From the NCBI RefSeq assembly GCF_004769525.1, contig NZ_RQFT01000015.1, positions 62,001-126,000 on the forward strand: DNA of 64,000 bases, in the 5' to 3' direction. Under the pieces are notes generated by a model. That model saw nothing but the letters and a program-made list of their open reading frames with translations. It was not told the DNA's origin and made no database searches. Numbering within the stretch: position 1 is the stretch's first letter; every line of letters starts with the position of its first letter. Shown one piece after another: positions 8,637-19,670 of this stretch. The position numbers were made by a program, and so were the translations under genes. Origin of the DNA: Leptospira bouyouniensis (GTDB lineage: Bacteria > Spirochaetota > Leptospiria > Leptospirales > Leptospiraceae).

Positions 8637-9980
8637 ATGAATTCTAACCCCCTTCAGGAGATAGAGTCTGAGAAGAACTTAATCGGTTACCTACTCATGA
8701 GAGGGGTAGCCGGGCAGGAAGACTTAGGTCTTAGCCCAGATGACTTTTATATGGATACCCATAGACGAGTTTTTGAGGCTGTCACGGATCTTATCAATGA
8801 AGGGACAAACATTGACCTAGTAACGGTCACAAACCAAATGCGGGAAAAACGTCTTTTTAAAGATGAATCCCGCGACCTGGAATACATCACATCTCTCTAC
8901 AAAGACACTGTCCCCTTTCAACCGTTAGACTATTATGTTCGTCGAGTGAAACGTGTTTCGGACAGGCGTAAGTATGTAGAAGCATTAAGCCAAGCGATTG
9001 ATAAAGTCAAAATTGAACCTGGCGAAAACGATTCTGTTTTTAGTCTTGTGGAACAATCGCTTATGGATATCTCCCGCCAAGAGAGATCCAAAGGATTACG
9101 AAAGGTCAAAGATGATGCCAATGCACTCATTGATTATATCAAAAATGTCGTGGCAGCAAGCCAAAATGGTACGGGTGGGATCAATGGTTTAAAAACCCAT
9201 TTTACAGGTCTTGATATGGCAACCACAGGCCTTAAGTCTCACGAACTTATGATCCTTGCCGCGCGTCCTGGTAACGGAAAAACAACCTTTGCCCTCAACA
9301 TTGCTGCCAACGCAGCTTTGAAAGAGCGTAAAACGGTAGTTATCTTTTCACTGGAGATGAGTCGGATCGAACTCCTTTTGAAACTCATCAGTGCCGATGC
9401 AAGGATTGATTCCTATGCATTAAAAGCCGGGACGTTGACATCAGCTCAGATGTCACAACTCAAAGACAGTATTGGTAATATTACATCGGCAAGTTTGTAC
9501 ATAGATGATTCAGGATATTTGACAATCCAAGAGTTTTCGGCAAGACTCAGACAACTTCGGACCACAGAAGAAATCGGACTTGTGATAGTGGATTATTTAC
9601 AGCTGATGAGTGATCCAAAAGCAGCTATGGGTGGGCGTCAGCAAGAAGTTGCCAATATTTCGAGAGGACTCAAACAAATGGCACGTGAAGTGGGTTGCCC
9701 AATTATCGCCCTATCACAGATGAACCGTTCCATTGAAAACCGCTCCAAAGACCAAAGGCCACAACTTTCCGACTTACGGGAGTCAGGTGCCATTGAGCAG
9801 GATGCGGACATTGTATGTTTTATATATCGGGAAGAAATGGTGAAACCTCCCGAAGAGCTTGACCCAAACAAAAGGGGAATGGCTGAGATCATCATCGCCA
9901 AAAACAGAGCGGGAGCAACGGCCGATTTTCCATTGATGTTCAATCCGAAAATCAGTCGTTTCGATAACGTTCCATTATAA
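8637..9980 (+). CDS. dnaB: Replicative DNA helicase DnaB
   Basis: The 447-residue hexameric fork helicase. The N-terminal domain (about 1-110) begins [17 protein letters not shown]. The RecA-like motor begins near residue 190 with [20 protein letters not shown], then Walker [11 protein letters not shown], the [17 protein letters not shown] segment, Walker [12 protein letters not shown] and [15 protein letters not shown] with arginine finger region. Length is normal and there is no intein. It follows rplI by 21 bases. Confidence 0.97.
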   Translation: MNSNPLQEIESEKNLIGYLLMRGVAGQEDLGLSPDDFYMDTHRRVFEAVTDLINEGTNIDLVTVTNQMREKRLFKDESRDLEYITSLYKDTVPFQPLDYYVRRVKRVSDRRKYVEALSQAIDKVKIEPGENDSVFSLVEQSLMDISRQERSKGLRKVKDDANALIDYIKNVVAASQNGTGGINGLKTHFTGLDMATTGLKSHELMILAARPGNGKTTFALNIAANAALKERKTVVIFSLEMSRIELLLKLISADARIDSYALKAGTLTSAQMSQLKDSIGNITSASLYIDDSGYLTIQEFSARLRQLRTTEEIGLVIVDYLQLMSDPKAAMGGRQQEVANISRGLKQMAREVGCPIIALSQMNRSIENRSKDQRPQLSDLRESGAIEQDADIVCFIYREEMVKPPEELDPNKRGMAEIIIAKNRAGATADFPLMFNPKISRFDNVPL

Positions 9981-9991
9981 GAGGTTTTCAA

Positions 9992-11797
9992 TTGAATCAC
10001 TGGGTAACATCAGAATACAAAAATAGAATTAGCGCCACAAATGTCTCAGATGCATCTGTTGGAAATACATTATTCCTTTCGGGCTGGGCCTTTCGTTACC
10101 GCGACCAAGGAGGTGTGATTTTTATCGACCTTCGTGATCGTTCTGGAATTTTACAAATTGTTGCAAGGAAAGAAATCCTTGGAGATGATTTTTCCAAAGT
10201 CGAAAAAATTCGATCTGAATATGTGATTGCAGTAAAGGGAAAACTAGCTCTAAGAGATGCTGAATCCGTCAATCCGAAGATGGAAACCGGCAAATACGAG
10301 TTAATTGCCGAATCTGTTGAAATCTTAAATACATCCAAAACTCCTCCTTTCACTTTAGATGAATTTGATCCATCTGGTGAAGAAATCCGTTTGAAATATC
10401 GTTATCTTGATATGCGTAGGGAAGAACTTAGGGATCGTTTGGTTTTACGTCACAAACTAACATTTGCTTTGCGAGAGTATTTGGATAGTAAATCCTTTTT
10501 AGAAATTGAAACTCCCATTTTAAATAAATCCACACCGGAAGGAGCAAGGGATTTTTTAGTACCATCTCGTTTGAATGCAGGTGAGTTTTATGCATTACCA
10601 CAATCACCTCAACTTTTCAAACAAATCCTGATGATTGGTGGGATGGAACGATACTTCCAAATCGTTAAATGTTTTCGGGATGAAGACTTACGTGCTGACC
10701 GCCAACCTGAATTCACACAACTCGATATGGAGTTTTCTTTTGTCACAGAAGAAGACATTCGTCGTGAAATTGAATCCATGTGGGCCTTTGCTTTAAAGAA
10801 GGTGTTCCAATTAGAAGTGAATGCTCCCTTTATGACCATGCCTTACCATGTCGCGATGGAAGAATATGGTTCCGACAAACCTGATATCCGTTTTGGAATG
10901 AAACTTGTGAATGTTTCGGATCATGTGAAGTCTTGTGATTTCCAAGTATTTACTGGTGCCATTGCCAGTGGTGGAGTTGTAAAAGCCATTTGTGTACCTG
11001 GTGGCTCGACAATTTCAAGAAAAGAAATCGAAGACCTCACTGCATGGCTTTCCCGTGACTTCCGTGCCAAAGGCCTTGCTTATATGAAACACGGAGTTAA
11101 TGGTCTTGAATCTACCATCACCAAACGTTTTTCACCAGAAGCACTTGAGGCAATTGCAAAAGCAGTCGGATCCAAGGAAGGGGATATGGTATTCTTTGGA
11201 GCAGATACATCAAAAATTGTAAATGCTTCTCTCGGTGCCTTACGTTTGAAATTATCTGAAAAGTATGATCCACCTAAAGTTCCATTTAGTTTTCATTGGG
11301 TAGTTGACTTTCCTATGTTTGAATTGGATGAAACAACCAAATCATGGACATTCCTTCACCATCCATTTACCTCTCCGAAAGAAGAAGACTTTCAGAAACT
11401 AAGGGATTGGAAGGCAGGGAAAGAAGTTGACCTTTCGTCAATTGGTGCGAAAGCTTATGACTTGGTTCTCAATGGAACAGAAATTGGTGGTGGTTCAATT
11501 CGGATCCACAACCCAGAAATACAAAGTCTTGTTTTGGAAGCCATTGGGATTGGGGAAGAAGATGCCAAATCCAAATTTGGATTCTTACTGGATGCACTTT
11601 CTTTTGGTGCACCTCCACATGGGGGGATTGCCTTTGGTGTGGATCGGATCATGATGTTACTCACTGGTGGAACTTCTATCCGTGATGTGATTGCTTTCCC
11701 AAAAACACAAAAAGGAACTTGTATGATGAGCGAAGCACCAGGTCCTGTGGAAGCAAAACAATTAGAAGAATTAAAACTCAGGGTAGTCACTATTTAA
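9992..11797 (+). CDS. aspS: Aspartyl-tRNA synthetase
   Basis: A 601-residue class II synthetase of the long bacterial type, charging tRNA-Asp (or tRNA-Asx if the strain uses the amidotransferase route). It has an N-terminal OB anticodon domain ([17 protein letters not shown]), motif 1 near [19 protein letters not shown], motif 2 ([20 protein letters not shown], then [12 protein letters not shown]), the bacterial GAD insertion and motif 3 ([16 protein letters not shown]). The start is a TTG at 9992 with AGAGG about 8 bases upstream. It follows dnaB by 11 bases. Confidence 0.96.
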   Translation: MNHWVTSEYKNRISATNVSDASVGNTLFLSGWAFRYRDQGGVIFIDLRDRSGILQIVARKEILGDDFSKVEKIRSEYVIAVKGKLALRDAESVNPKMETGKYELIAESVEILNTSKTPPFTLDEFDPSGEEIRLKYRYLDMRREELRDRLVLRHKLTFALREYLDSKSFLEIETPILNKSTPEGARDFLVPSRLNAGEFYALPQSPQLFKQILMIGGMERYFQIVKCFRDEDLRADRQPEFTQLDMEFSFVTEEDIRREIESMWAFALKKVFQLEVNAPFMTMPYHVAMEEYGSDKPDIRFGMKLVNVSDHVKSCDFQVFTGAIASGGVVKAICVPGGSTISRKEIEDLTAWLSRDFRAKGLAYMKHGVNGLESTITKRFSPEALEAIAKAVGSKEGDMVFFGADTSKIVNASLGALRLKLSEKYDPPKVPFSFHWVVDFPMFELDETTKSWTFLHHPFTSPKEEDFQKLRDWKAGKEVDLSSIGAKAYDLVLNGTEIGGGSIRIHNPEIQSLVLEAIGIGEEDAKSKFGFLLDALSFGAPPHGGIAFGVDRIMMLLTGGTSIRDVIAFPKTQKGTCMMSEAPGPVEAKQLEELKLRVVTI

Positions 11798-11798
11798 T

Positions 11799-12806
11799 AT
11801 GGATGAAAGTTTTACATTTCAGGAAGAATCCCTCTACCAAACTGTATGTGGGATTAGTGACAGCAAACTCCCGTTATGGGAAAGTCGACTGAGTGTAAAA
11901 CTCATCCCCCGTGGTAAATCCCTGATTATCCAAGGGAGTCCTGACCAAGTGCAAGTGGCACTTGATACCTTTCAAAAAGTAGAAGAAAATTTCAAACGTA
12001 GACCAGACAAGTCTGAATATTCTTTTTTTGATATCGATTATTTGGTAAACAAAGTAAAAGACTCTAGCGGTGGATGGCCAACACCTGGTTCTCCCGATTT
12101 CCAAAAGGAAGGAGAAACTTGGACTCCAAAAGATAAAATTTTTGTCACCTTCAAAGGAAAACCCATTTTCCCTCGCACAAAAAACCAAGAAAGTTTTGTC
12201 GATAGCCTTCATAAAAACTACATCACCATCGCGATGGGACCTGCGGGAACGGGGAAAACATTTTTGTCCATTGCCACGGCATGCCGGATGATGCAAACGG
12301 GAGAAGTGGATAGGTTAATCCTCACAAGGCCTGCTGTGGAAGCGGGGGAAAACTTAGGTTTTTTACCTGGAGACTTAACACAAAAAGTAAACCCATACCT
12401 TCGTCCCATCTACGATGCGTTACACGAGTGTATCGGATTTGAAAAAACGAGTGAATATTTACAAGTGGGAAAAATTGAAATTGCCCCCATTGCTTTTATG
12501 CGAGGCCGAACACTTTCCCATTCCTTTATCATCTTAGATGAAGCCCAGAACTGCACATTGCCACAATTAAAAATGTTTCTCACTCGTTTTGGGAAAAATT
12601 CCAAAATGGCAATTTCTGGAGATGCCACTCAAATTGATCTTGCCCATGGTCGTTCAGGACTGGAAAAAACAGTTTACACTCTTAGAAATTTGAATGGAAT
12701 AGAGACAATATTTTTCGGAAGGGAAGACATTACACGTCACCCGATTGTAGAATCGATTGTCCGACGTTTCGAAGAAAACGAAAGTCTATTTAATAAAAAA
12801 CCATGA
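11799..12806 (+). CDS. phoH: PhoH-family ATPase
   Basis: A 335-residue PhoH/YbeZ-type NTPase. An N-terminal KH-like region ([18 protein letters not shown]) precedes the ATPase core. That core has Walker [13 protein letters not shown], the [17 protein letters not shown] segment, Walker [13 protein letters not shown], and [10 protein letters not shown]. In many bacteria PhoH works with YbeY in RNA processing, and ybeY lies two genes downstream in the same run, which fits. The stop overlaps the next start by four bases (ATGA). Confidence 0.93.
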   Translation: MDESFTFQEESLYQTVCGISDSKLPLWESRLSVKLIPRGKSLIIQGSPDQVQVALDTFQKVEENFKRRPDKSEYSFFDIDYLVNKVKDSSGGWPTPGSPDFQKEGETWTPKDKIFVTFKGKPIFPRTKNQESFVDSLHKNYITIAMGPAGTGKTFLSIATACRMMQTGEVDRLILTRPAVEAGENLGFLPGDLTQKVNPYLRPIYDALHECIGFEKTSEYLQVGKIEIAPIAFMRGRTLSHSFIILDEAQNCTLPQLKMFLTRFGKNSKMAISGDATQIDLAHGRSGLEKTVYTLRNLNGIETIFFGREDITRHPIVESIVRRFEENESLFNKKP

Positions 12807-15169
12807 AAGTTTTCTTTGATTCTTCAATGACAAGTGTGACTGACTTTTTAACAAAAGTTAGGCCAGTTTCTGTGGTTCGAAATATCCAAATCATTTTGGT
12901 CTTTCTCACTTTGTTGTTTGTTACTTATGTCCTTTCGATTCCTTTTTTTGGGCAATCCAAAGTGAACACAGACCCTGATGGACTTTTTTCCGAAGGGAAA
13001 ATTGCACCGGAAACCATCCAATCAGTCAAAGAATTTTCATACGAAGACATCGATAAAACAAATTTAGAAAAACAAAAAGCTAAATCAAACGTACCGTATG
13101 CTTTTGACAAAGACTTTGGTGTGCTTGCGTCTGGCATTGATACCAATTTATCAGAAGACTTAGAAATCTTACGAATTTTAATCCAAGAAGGAAAATCAAA
13201 TCCGGCAACGGTTAAGGATCGAATTCCGAGATGGCGAAATCGTACTAATGAAGAAATCCAAGCAATATTGGATTATCCAAAAAAAGAAAAATTAAAAAAC
13301 TTTATCCAACAATACACGAATCTAATCTTTTCTAAATACTGTATCGTAAAAGAAGACCTACCTTTTGCCAAAGAATTGGACAAAGCAGGTGCAAAAATTC
13401 GTAATATCGGAACCCAGGACCACACGACCATCATCGATGGAAATTTGGTCATCCCAAGGTCTCAAATTTATAAAGACGGACCTGTTACTGCCGTATTATC
13501 TAAGTTAGCGTCAGAAAAATTACCGAATGTATCTGATTCACTCCTAAAAGCCGTTTCAAGGATCGGATTGTATTATGTGTATTCTTATCCTGCATGCAAT
13601 TACAATCCTGAGGAAACAGAAAATTCTAGATTAAAGGCTGCGAATGCAGTTTCAGTTCAAAAAAGTAGAATCCAAGCCAATGAAATCATTATAAGGGCAG
13701 GCGATGTCATCACTCCTGAAGTAAAGTTAAAACTGGATATGATGAATTTGTATGCTACGAGAGCAAACCTTGCTTCTATCGTATCTATTTTTCTCACACA
13801 ATGTGTTCTCATCGTGATTGTCGGTTTTTATTTGATCCGTTACCGGCCAAATCGATTGAACGACCTTTCGAGTAACCTTATTATCTTTTTTACATTATGG
13901 ATTGTCATTGCTTCGATTTATTTACTATCAAAAGTATTTTATGCAACTGACAGTGATTTGTCAGGAGTATATTATTTTGGAATGTTTGTTCCAGTGGGGA
14001 TGCTCTGTTTATTGCTCGGTTTTGTATATGACGAACAACTCTCCATTGCGATTGGATTCTTTTTAGCATTTGCTGTATTTTTTGCCTCTAGATACAATCC
14101 AACTTCGTTTATGTTGGCCTTTACTGTTGCAGTGATGAGCTCCATTTACGGACGTAGGTTACTCAAACGTATCGATTTTTTAAAGGCCGGATTTTTATTA
14201 ACGTTTGTCCAAATCCTAGTGACAACGGCTGGGTATTTATTTGATGGTAGGGAGTTTTTTGTATCGAGCGGTGCTGGTTTTTTTAAAGATTTAACCAATT
14301 CCAATTTATTTAGAATTACGGTGATGTGTTTTGTGAATGGGTTTGCAAGTGCAACAGCGGTTCAGTTCTTACTCCCACTGTATGAATATATATTCAATAT
14401 CCCCACTCGATTTAAATTGATAGAACTTGCTGATACAGGGCATCCTTTGTTACAACAACTTCTAACGAAGGCACCTTCTACTTACACACACACATTTATG
14501 GTCGCAGCACTTTCGGAACGGGCAGCACAGAATTTAAATTTAGATCGTCTACTTGTGAGAGTTGGTGTGTATTTCCATGACATCGGAAAAATTCCAAATG
14601 CCGGTTTTTTTGTGGAAAACCAACATTTGATTCCAAAACCAGAGCATATTGATAAAAATAACCCTGCCCTTGCGGCAAAAACTGTCATCGATCACGTGTT
14701 AGATGGAATTGAGATGGCAAAAAAAGCAAGGCTTCCTAGGGAAATTATCAGTTTTATACCGGAACACCATGGAACCTCCACTATGGCATTCTTTTATCAT
14801 AAAGCATTACAAGAGATATCGAGTAGTGCACGTAAAAATATCAACAAAAAGGACTTTCAATACCCGGGTCCAAAACCACAAAGTAAAGAAACTGCCATTG
14901 TCATGATTGCAGATTCTTTAGAAGCCGCCTCTCGTTCATTAGATGAGGTCTCCCCTGAAAGTTTAGATGATCTGATACGTAAAATCATTAATTCGAAACT
15001 TGCAGAAAATCAATTGGATGAAAGTGGTTTAACGATTGGTGATTTAGAAATCATCAAATCGAGTTTTAAAGAAGTATTACTTTCGAGTCTTCACCAAAGA
15101 CCAAAATACCCAAAACCAGAAGACACAAAAGCATTAGAATCTGCGAACAGTAAAAAGTCTAAACCATGA
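12803..15169 (+). CDS. pgpH: 7TM-HD family phosphodiesterase (PgpH-like)
   Basis: A 788-residue membrane protein of the 7TMR-HDED/7TMR-HD family. After TM1 (about residues 30-52) comes a large extracytoplasmic domain to about 320. Several membrane helices follow ([39 protein letters not shown] and others). A cytoplasmic HD domain then has [51 protein letters not shown] and [11 protein letters not shown]. In Listeria this family hydrolyses cyclic di-AMP; that substrate here is inferred from homology. It overlaps phoH and ybeY by four bases each, an arrangement common in bacteria. Confidence 0.93.
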   Translation: MKVFFDSSMTSVTDFLTKVRPVSVVRNIQIILVFLTLLFVTYVLSIPFFGQSKVNTDPDGLFSEGKIAPETIQSVKEFSYEDIDKTNLEKQKAKSNVPYAFDKDFGVLASGIDTNLSEDLEILRILIQEGKSNPATVKDRIPRWRNRTNEEIQAILDYPKKEKLKNFIQQYTNLIFSKYCIVKEDLPFAKELDKAGAKIRNIGTQDHTTIIDGNLVIPRSQIYKDGPVTAVLSKLASEKLPNVSDSLLKAVSRIGLYYVYSYPACNYNPEETENSRLKAANAVSVQKSRIQANEIIIRAGDVITPEVKLKLDMMNLYATRANLASIVSIFLTQCVLIVIVGFYLIRYRPNRLNDLSSNLIIFFTLWIVIASIYLLSKVFYATDSDLSGVYYFGMFVPVGMLCLLLGFVYDEQLSIAIGFFLAFAVFFASRYNPTSFMLAFTVAVMSSIYGRRLLKRIDFLKAGFLLTFVQILVTTAGYLFDGREFFVSSGAGFFKDLTNSNLFRITVMCFVNGFASATAVQFLLPLYEYIFNIPTRFKLIELADTGHPLLQQLLTKAPSTYTHTFMVAALSERAAQNLNLDRLLVRVGVYFHDIGKIPNAGFFVENQHLIPKPEHIDKNNPALAAKTVIDHVLDGIEMAKKARLPREIISFIPEHHGTSTMAFFYHKALQEISSSARKNINKKDFQYPGPKPQSKETAIVMIADSLEAASRSLDEVSPESLDDLIRKIINSKLAENQLDESGLTIGDLEIIKSSFKEVLLSSLHQRPKYPKPEDTKALESANSKKSKP

Positions 15170-15630
15170 ATCCATCCCTATTGGTTTCCACTCATTGGAA
15201 TGATGAAACAGGTGAGTCTGAAATTATTTCAAATTTAGTGATAAAAAATTGTGAAAAAATTATACAATATCTTGCACCTAATTTTTTACAAGAATTAGAA
15301 CTTTCCATTTTACTCGTTAGTGATTCTCAAATGAAGACAATCAATGGGGAAAGGCGAGGCAAAGAAAAAACAACTGATGTATTATCTTTTCCATTGTATT
15401 CAGAATTTCCACAAGTTCCTGTTCAGATTTTGGGAGAAGTGGTGATTTCAATGGACACATGCAGGCAACAGTCAATTGAAATTGGACATTCCGTTATTGA
15501 TGAATTTTATCGCTTGTTAGTGCATGGGATTTTACATCTTTTTGGATACGATCATGAAACAAATGAAAAAGATGCAAAACTGATGCGACAGATGGAAGAT
15601 GAATGTTTGGATTTGGTTTTTACAACGTAA
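15166..15630 (+). CDS. ybeY: Endoribonuclease YbeY (rRNA maturation)
   Basis: A 154-residue UPF0054 metalloprotein that acts in 16S rRNA 3'-end maturation and ribosome quality control. The zinc motif is [12 protein letters not shown] with three histidines. Upstream are the family segments [20 protein letters not shown] and [10 protein letters not shown]. It overlaps pgpH by ATGA and is followed without a gap by recO. Confidence 0.95.
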   Translation: MNPSLLVSTHWNDETGESEIISNLVIKNCEKIIQYLAPNFLQELELSILLVSDSQMKTINGERRGKEKTTDVLSFPLYSEFPQVPVQILGEVVISMDTCRQQSIEIGHSVIDEFYRLLVHGILHLFGYDHETNEKDAKLMRQMEDECLDLVFTT

Positions 15631-16380
15631 ATGGCCATTCGAAAAGAAACTGGAATCATTATCCAAAGTAAAGACATAGGTGATAGTGACCGACTGATCA
15701 GTCTTGCAGGTGAATCTCAGGTAAGGATGAATTTTATCAGCAAAGGGATTCGTAAATCGAAACGCAGAGCGATTATCTCTACCGAGATTGGTTGTATGGT
15801 GGAAGTAGATTATTATGACCAATCTGAGAAGGACTGGAAATCGACAAAGGAAATCCACCTAATCAATCGATACGATGAACTTAAAAAAGATTACATAGGC
15901 ACGTTGTTTGTCTTGTATATCACTGAACTTACTTCTTATTTATACCCAGAAGGTGAGAGTCATCCGTTTTTATACCAACTGCTTTCAGGGAGTTTGGAAA
16001 CTTCGAATACCAATGGTTTTCGAAAGGAAATTTTGCCATTTTTTAAATTAAGAGCTCTCACACATATGGGGCATTTTCCTTCTGAGTTTTATTGTTTTAC
16101 CTGTGGAGAAGAAATTCTTTCGAAAAAAAAAGCTTATTTTTCTGTTGATTCACGAGAATTTTTATGTTCTGACTGCCACCCAATCCCGAAAGATCATTTG
16201 CCTGTTTTAAAACTATTTCACATTATGTTATCTAAGAAATTTTCGAATGTACTAAGTGTCTATCCAAGAGAGACTGAATACAAAGAAGGGGATTTGATTC
16301 TTAACCAGTTTTTGCGTTCGTTGTTTGGAAAAGAACTAAAATCATATTTTGAATTTTATAAAACAATTGGGGATTTATGA
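15631..16380 (+). CDS. recO: DNA repair protein RecO
   Basis: A 249-residue RecO, which helps load RecA on SSB-coated DNA. It opens with an OB fold (ETGIIIQSKDIGDSDRLISL, then FISKGIRKSKRR). A helical part includes LFVLYITELTSYLYPEGE. A zinc-finger region has two CxxC pairs, CFTCGEEI and CSDCHPI. The ATG follows the ybeY stop directly, and the end overlaps the next small gene by four bases. Confidence 0.92.
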   Translation: MAIRKETGIIIQSKDIGDSDRLISLAGESQVRMNFISKGIRKSKRRAIISTEIGCMVEVDYYDQSEKDWKSTKEIHLINRYDELKKDYIGTLFVLYITELTSYLYPEGESHPFLYQLLSGSLETSNTNGFRKEILPFFKLRALTHMGHFPSEFYCFTCGEEILSKKKAYFSVDSREFLCSDCHPIPKDHLPVLKLFHIMLSKKFSNVLSVYPRETEYKEGDLILNQFLRSLFGKELKSYFEFYKTIGDL

Positions 16381-16631
16381 ATTTTATCATTAAAACCATT
16401 TTGCTACTGATGACTTTTTCTGTGTTTCTTGCCGTATTTCAATTGTTATTAAAATCTGAGACAATCAAAAACCAAACTCCAATTGCCACAACCAAATCAA
16501 AAAAAGATATGTTCTCTGCGGTCCTACGGGACAACCAAGAATCGATTCCTAATTTTGTATCCCGTTTCAAAGTGAAAAGTTTTGAACTATGGGAAAATGC
16601 AGATAAATTAAAAATGGAAATAAAATACTAA
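16377..16631 (+). CDS. Small single-pass membrane protein
   Basis: Not recognised. 84 residues with one N-terminal membrane segment (TILLLMTFSVFLAVFQLLL) and a soluble tail of mixed charge. The ATGA overlap with recO and the one-base gap to argS show it is part of the operon and probably translated. No function can be given. Confidence 0.7.
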   Translation: MNFIIKTILLLMTFSVFLAVFQLLLKSETIKNQTPIATTKSKKDMFSAVLRDNQESIPNFVSRFKVKSFELWENADKLKMEIKY

Positions 16632-16632
16632 A

Positions 16633-18408
16633 ATGAAAGCCAACCAATTATTAAAAAATTTAGTTTTAAAAGAACTAGAAACTGCAGTCTCAATTTATAT
16701 TTCTAAATTAAATTTAAATCTTCCATTATCTGATTTTAAGATACGGATTGAATATTCGAGGGATGAGAAGTTTGGAGATTATTCAACTCCATTTGCCTTA
16801 GAAAACAAGAATGTATTCAAATTGAATCCAAAAGAAATTGCAGAAGGATTACTTGCCGAGATCAAAAATGACACTCTATTTGAATTTGTAACGTTTTCTC
16901 CTCCAGGTTTTATCAATTTCCGTATTCGTTCCTACTTTCTTTTCCAGTATACAAACCAAGTCATGTCTCCAGTCGTATCCTTTGCCAAAACTGAAATTAC
17001 CGAGTCAATACTGCTTGAATTTGTTTCAGCGAACCCGACTGGGCCAATGAATATTGTATCTGCTCGTTCAGCAGCCTACGGTGATGCGCTTGGAAATTTA
17101 CTTTCAAGTTTAGGTCATTCTGTGAAACGAGAGTTTTATGTGAACGATTATGGAAACCAAGTGTATTTACTTGGTGTTGCAGTCCTTTTGCGTATATTTG
17201 AATCAAAAGGTGAAACTATTACCTTCCAAGAGGAAGAGTCAAATGAGTCTATTTTTTCTCTGATTGAAAAAAGGATTTTACCAAAAGAAAGTTACCGTGG
17301 TGAATACATTAAAGATATCGCAAGTGAATTGTTAAGTGATTCTTCTCTTTCAAAAAAAGTAGGAGATTGGATTCAAAATCAAAATTGGGAAGATTGTGTC
17401 CAATTTTTAGCGAAATACGCAGTGAACTACAACTTAAGTCGGCAGAAAGAAGACTTGCAGTTGTTTGGCGTAGCTTTTGATCAATTTTATAGTGAAAGAA
17501 GTTTACACGATGCCGGTGAAGTGGAAAAAGTACCCTCCTTATTAAGAAAAGAAGATGTTACCACCATCGATGGGAAACTCCACTTTTTATCTACAAATTA
17601 TGGTGACGATAAAGACAGAGTGATTCGAAGAGAAGATGGTCGGCCAACATACTTAATGGCAGACATTGCCTATCATTTTGATAAGTACAAAAGAGGATTT
17701 ACCAAGCTCATTGATATCTGGGGGCCAGACCATTACGGATACATTGCTCGATTGAAAGGTGCAGTGGAGTCTTTTGGGAAATCTAAAGATAGTTTTTTAG
17801 TTTTGATTGCTCAACAGGTGAATCTGATTGAAAACAAAGAAAAGGTAAAGATGAGTAAACGATTGGGAATTTTCCAAACGATGAGAGATTTACTAGCATA
17901 TCTTGGCAAAAATGGAAAAGATGTGGGTCGATATTTTTTCCTTATGAGAAGTTCCGATGCACCACTTGATTTTGATTTGGATTTGGCAAAAGATGAATCC
18001 GATAAAAATCCAGTGTTTTATATCCAATATGCACATGCAAGGATCTGTTCCATTTTTCGAGAATTACAAATTTCTATCAATGAATGGAAGTTACTTACAA
18101 ACATAAAAGCAAACATGTTCGAATCGGAAGAACGTTTGCGACTATTATTCTGGGTTGCCCGTTTCCAAGAAGAAGTATATGATACGGCAACAAATCTCGA
18201 ACCTCATCGCCTAACCAATTATTTACAATCACTTAGCAAAGCTTTTACTAAATTTTATTCGCATAAAGACAATCGAATTAAAGATAAACAAGGCGACGAA
18301 AGGGATCAATTATTGTTACTCATTTTGTATACCAAATTAGCTCTTTCGTCTGGGTTAGAACTACTCGGAATCTCGGCTCCAGAAAAAATGTCAAAAGAAG
18401 AAGTGTAA
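16633..18408 (+). CDS. argS: Arginyl-tRNA synthetase with altered HIGH motif
   Basis: A 591-residue class I synthetase. The N-terminal Add1 domain (about 1-100) includes DEKFGDYSTPFAL and FVTFSPPGFINFRI. The catalytic domain has SANPTGPMNIVSARSAAYGD where most ArgRS read SANPTGPLHVGHGR, so the HIGH histidines are replaced by Asn140 and Ser143. The KMSK loop is intact (KVKMSKRLG), as are FYVNDYGNQ and DIWGPDHYGY. A helical anticodon domain follows (VFYIQYAHARICSI). It is the only candidate ArgRS in the window and its gene context is normal, so it is probably functional. Confidence 0.94.
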   Translation: MKANQLLKNLVLKELETAVSIYISKLNLNLPLSDFKIRIEYSRDEKFGDYSTPFALENKNVFKLNPKEIAEGLLAEIKNDTLFEFVTFSPPGFINFRIRSYFLFQYTNQVMSPVVSFAKTEITESILLEFVSANPTGPMNIVSARSAAYGDALGNLLSSLGHSVKREFYVNDYGNQVYLLGVAVLLRIFESKGETITFQEEESNESIFSLIEKRILPKESYRGEYIKDIASELLSDSSLSKKVGDWIQNQNWEDCVQFLAKYAVNYNLSRQKEDLQLFGVAFDQFYSERSLHDAGEVEKVPSLLRKEDVTTIDGKLHFLSTNYGDDKDRVIRREDGRPTYLMADIAYHFDKYKRGFTKLIDIWGPDHYGYIARLKGAVESFGKSKDSFLVLIAQQVNLIENKEKVKMSKRLGIFQTMRDLLAYLGKNGKDVGRYFFLMRSSDAPLDFDLDLAKDESDKNPVFYIQYAHARICSIFRELQISINEWKLLTNIKANMFESEERLRLLFWVARFQEEVYDTATNLEPHRLTNYLQSLSKAFTKFYSHKDNRIKDKQGDERDQLLLLILYTKLALSSGLELLGISAPEKMSKEEV

Positions 18409-18413
18409 AAATT

Positions 18414-19667
18414 TTGTCTCCTTATATTGTCATTATATCAACTGGTTCTGAACTTACAGCGGGAAGGAGTGTGGATACAAACTCTGGTTGGATATCCAAT
18501 CAATTGTTTGAATTGGGTTGGAAGGTAAAAAAGTTTGTCACTTTGCCTGATGACCCTAATTTAATTTTTTCTGAATTACAATCCTTACAAAATCTTTCCA
18601 AGGAAATTCCTGTCCTTGTGATTATGACAGGAGGGCTTGGACCCACTGAAGACGATTACACTTTGGAAACAGTTTTAAAATTAACTGGTAAAACATCATA
18701 TTCCGTTGAAAAAGCAAAACTTCGGCTTGTGAAAATATATGAAGCCCGAGGGAAAGAATATAAGGACATCCTTCCAAATGTATTTCGCCAAACTTTTGTT
18801 CCAGAAGGTTGCAAAACTTTAGATAATTCTGTCGGTATTGCAGTAGGGTTTATCGAAAATATCGGTGAAAATTCTTATTTAGTTTGTATGCCTGGTGTTC
18901 CATCCGAGATGACGGAGATGTTCAAACGCCGTTTAGTACCTGAATTAAAAAAACTATACCCTCGTGAAAACTTATTACAAAAAACGAAATGGTTGTGGAA
19001 TATCGGTGAATCTTTATTCCAAAACGATTTCATTGAACCAAATCGAAACGAGTTTTTTAAGGATGCAGAATGGGGAGTTACTGCAAATAGAGGATACATC
19101 AAATGTATTTTTCAATCTACTAATGAAGAATTGCTGACAACCATCATCAGTCGCTTAGAAAGACAATATCCCAAAATTATATCAGATGATGTATTTCAAT
19201 TTGTTCACGAACAATTGTTAAAAGAAAAGTATACTATCTCCGTTGTTGAAAGTTGTACTGGTGGTTTGCTTGGAAAAAAACTTACGGAACAAGCAGGTTC
19301 GAGTGCTTATTTTATGGGAGGTTTTTTGACTTATTCAAACAAATTAAAATCAAAGTTACTCGAAATCCCAATAGAAACAATCGAAACTTATGGTGCAGTA
19401 AGTGATGAAATTGCAAGGGTTATGGTGGATGGACTTTGTCAAAAAACAGGTACGGACTATGGTATTTCGATAACAGGAATCGCTGGACCTCTTGGCGGAA
19501 GCGATACAAAACCTGTTGGTACTGTTTTTATTGGGATAAAAGATCCAATAGGAAAAACCATAGTGCACCATTATGTATTCCCAGGGAACAGGGAGTCTAT
19601 TCGCGAAAACGCAAGTAATACAGCATTGTTTTTAATTTACCAATCACTAAAGGGTAAGGATGTATAA
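18414..19667 (+). CDS. cinA: CinA-family protein (nucleotide pyrophosphatase/NMN deamidase type)
   Basis: A 417-residue CinA with both domains. The MoaB/MoeA-like N-terminal part has VIISTGSELTAGRSVDTN and VIMTGGLGPTEDDYT. The C-terminal CinA domain has SVVESCTGGLLGKKLTEQ, the FMGGFLTYSNKLKS segment and ISITGIAGPLGGSDTKPVG. Family members deamidate NMN in NAD recycling and hydrolyse ADP-ribose; activity here is inferred. It starts at a TTG at 18414, five bases after argS, and leads into the next gene with a three-base gap. Confidence 0.92.
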   Translation: MSPYIVIISTGSELTAGRSVDTNSGWISNQLFELGWKVKKFVTLPDDPNLIFSELQSLQNLSKEIPVLVIMTGGLGPTEDDYTLETVLKLTGKTSYSVEKAKLRLVKIYEARGKEYKDILPNVFRQTFVPEGCKTLDNSVGIAVGFIENIGENSYLVCMPGVPSEMTEMFKRRLVPELKKLYPRENLLQKTKWLWNIGESLFQNDFIEPNRNEFFKDAEWGVTANRGYIKCIFQSTNEELLTTIISRLERQYPKIISDDVFQFVHEQLLKEKYTISVVESCTGGLLGKKLTEQAGSSAYFMGGFLTYSNKLKSKLLEIPIETIETYGAVSDEIARVMVDGLCQKTGTDYGISITGIAGPLGGSDTKPVGTVFIGIKDPIGKTIVHHYVFPGNRESIRENASNTALFLIYQSLKGKDV

Positions 19668-19670
19668 AAT

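Noticed and set aside
8637..9980. Intein in dnaB
   Set aside because: The protein has normal length and its Walker A and B regions are uninterrupted.
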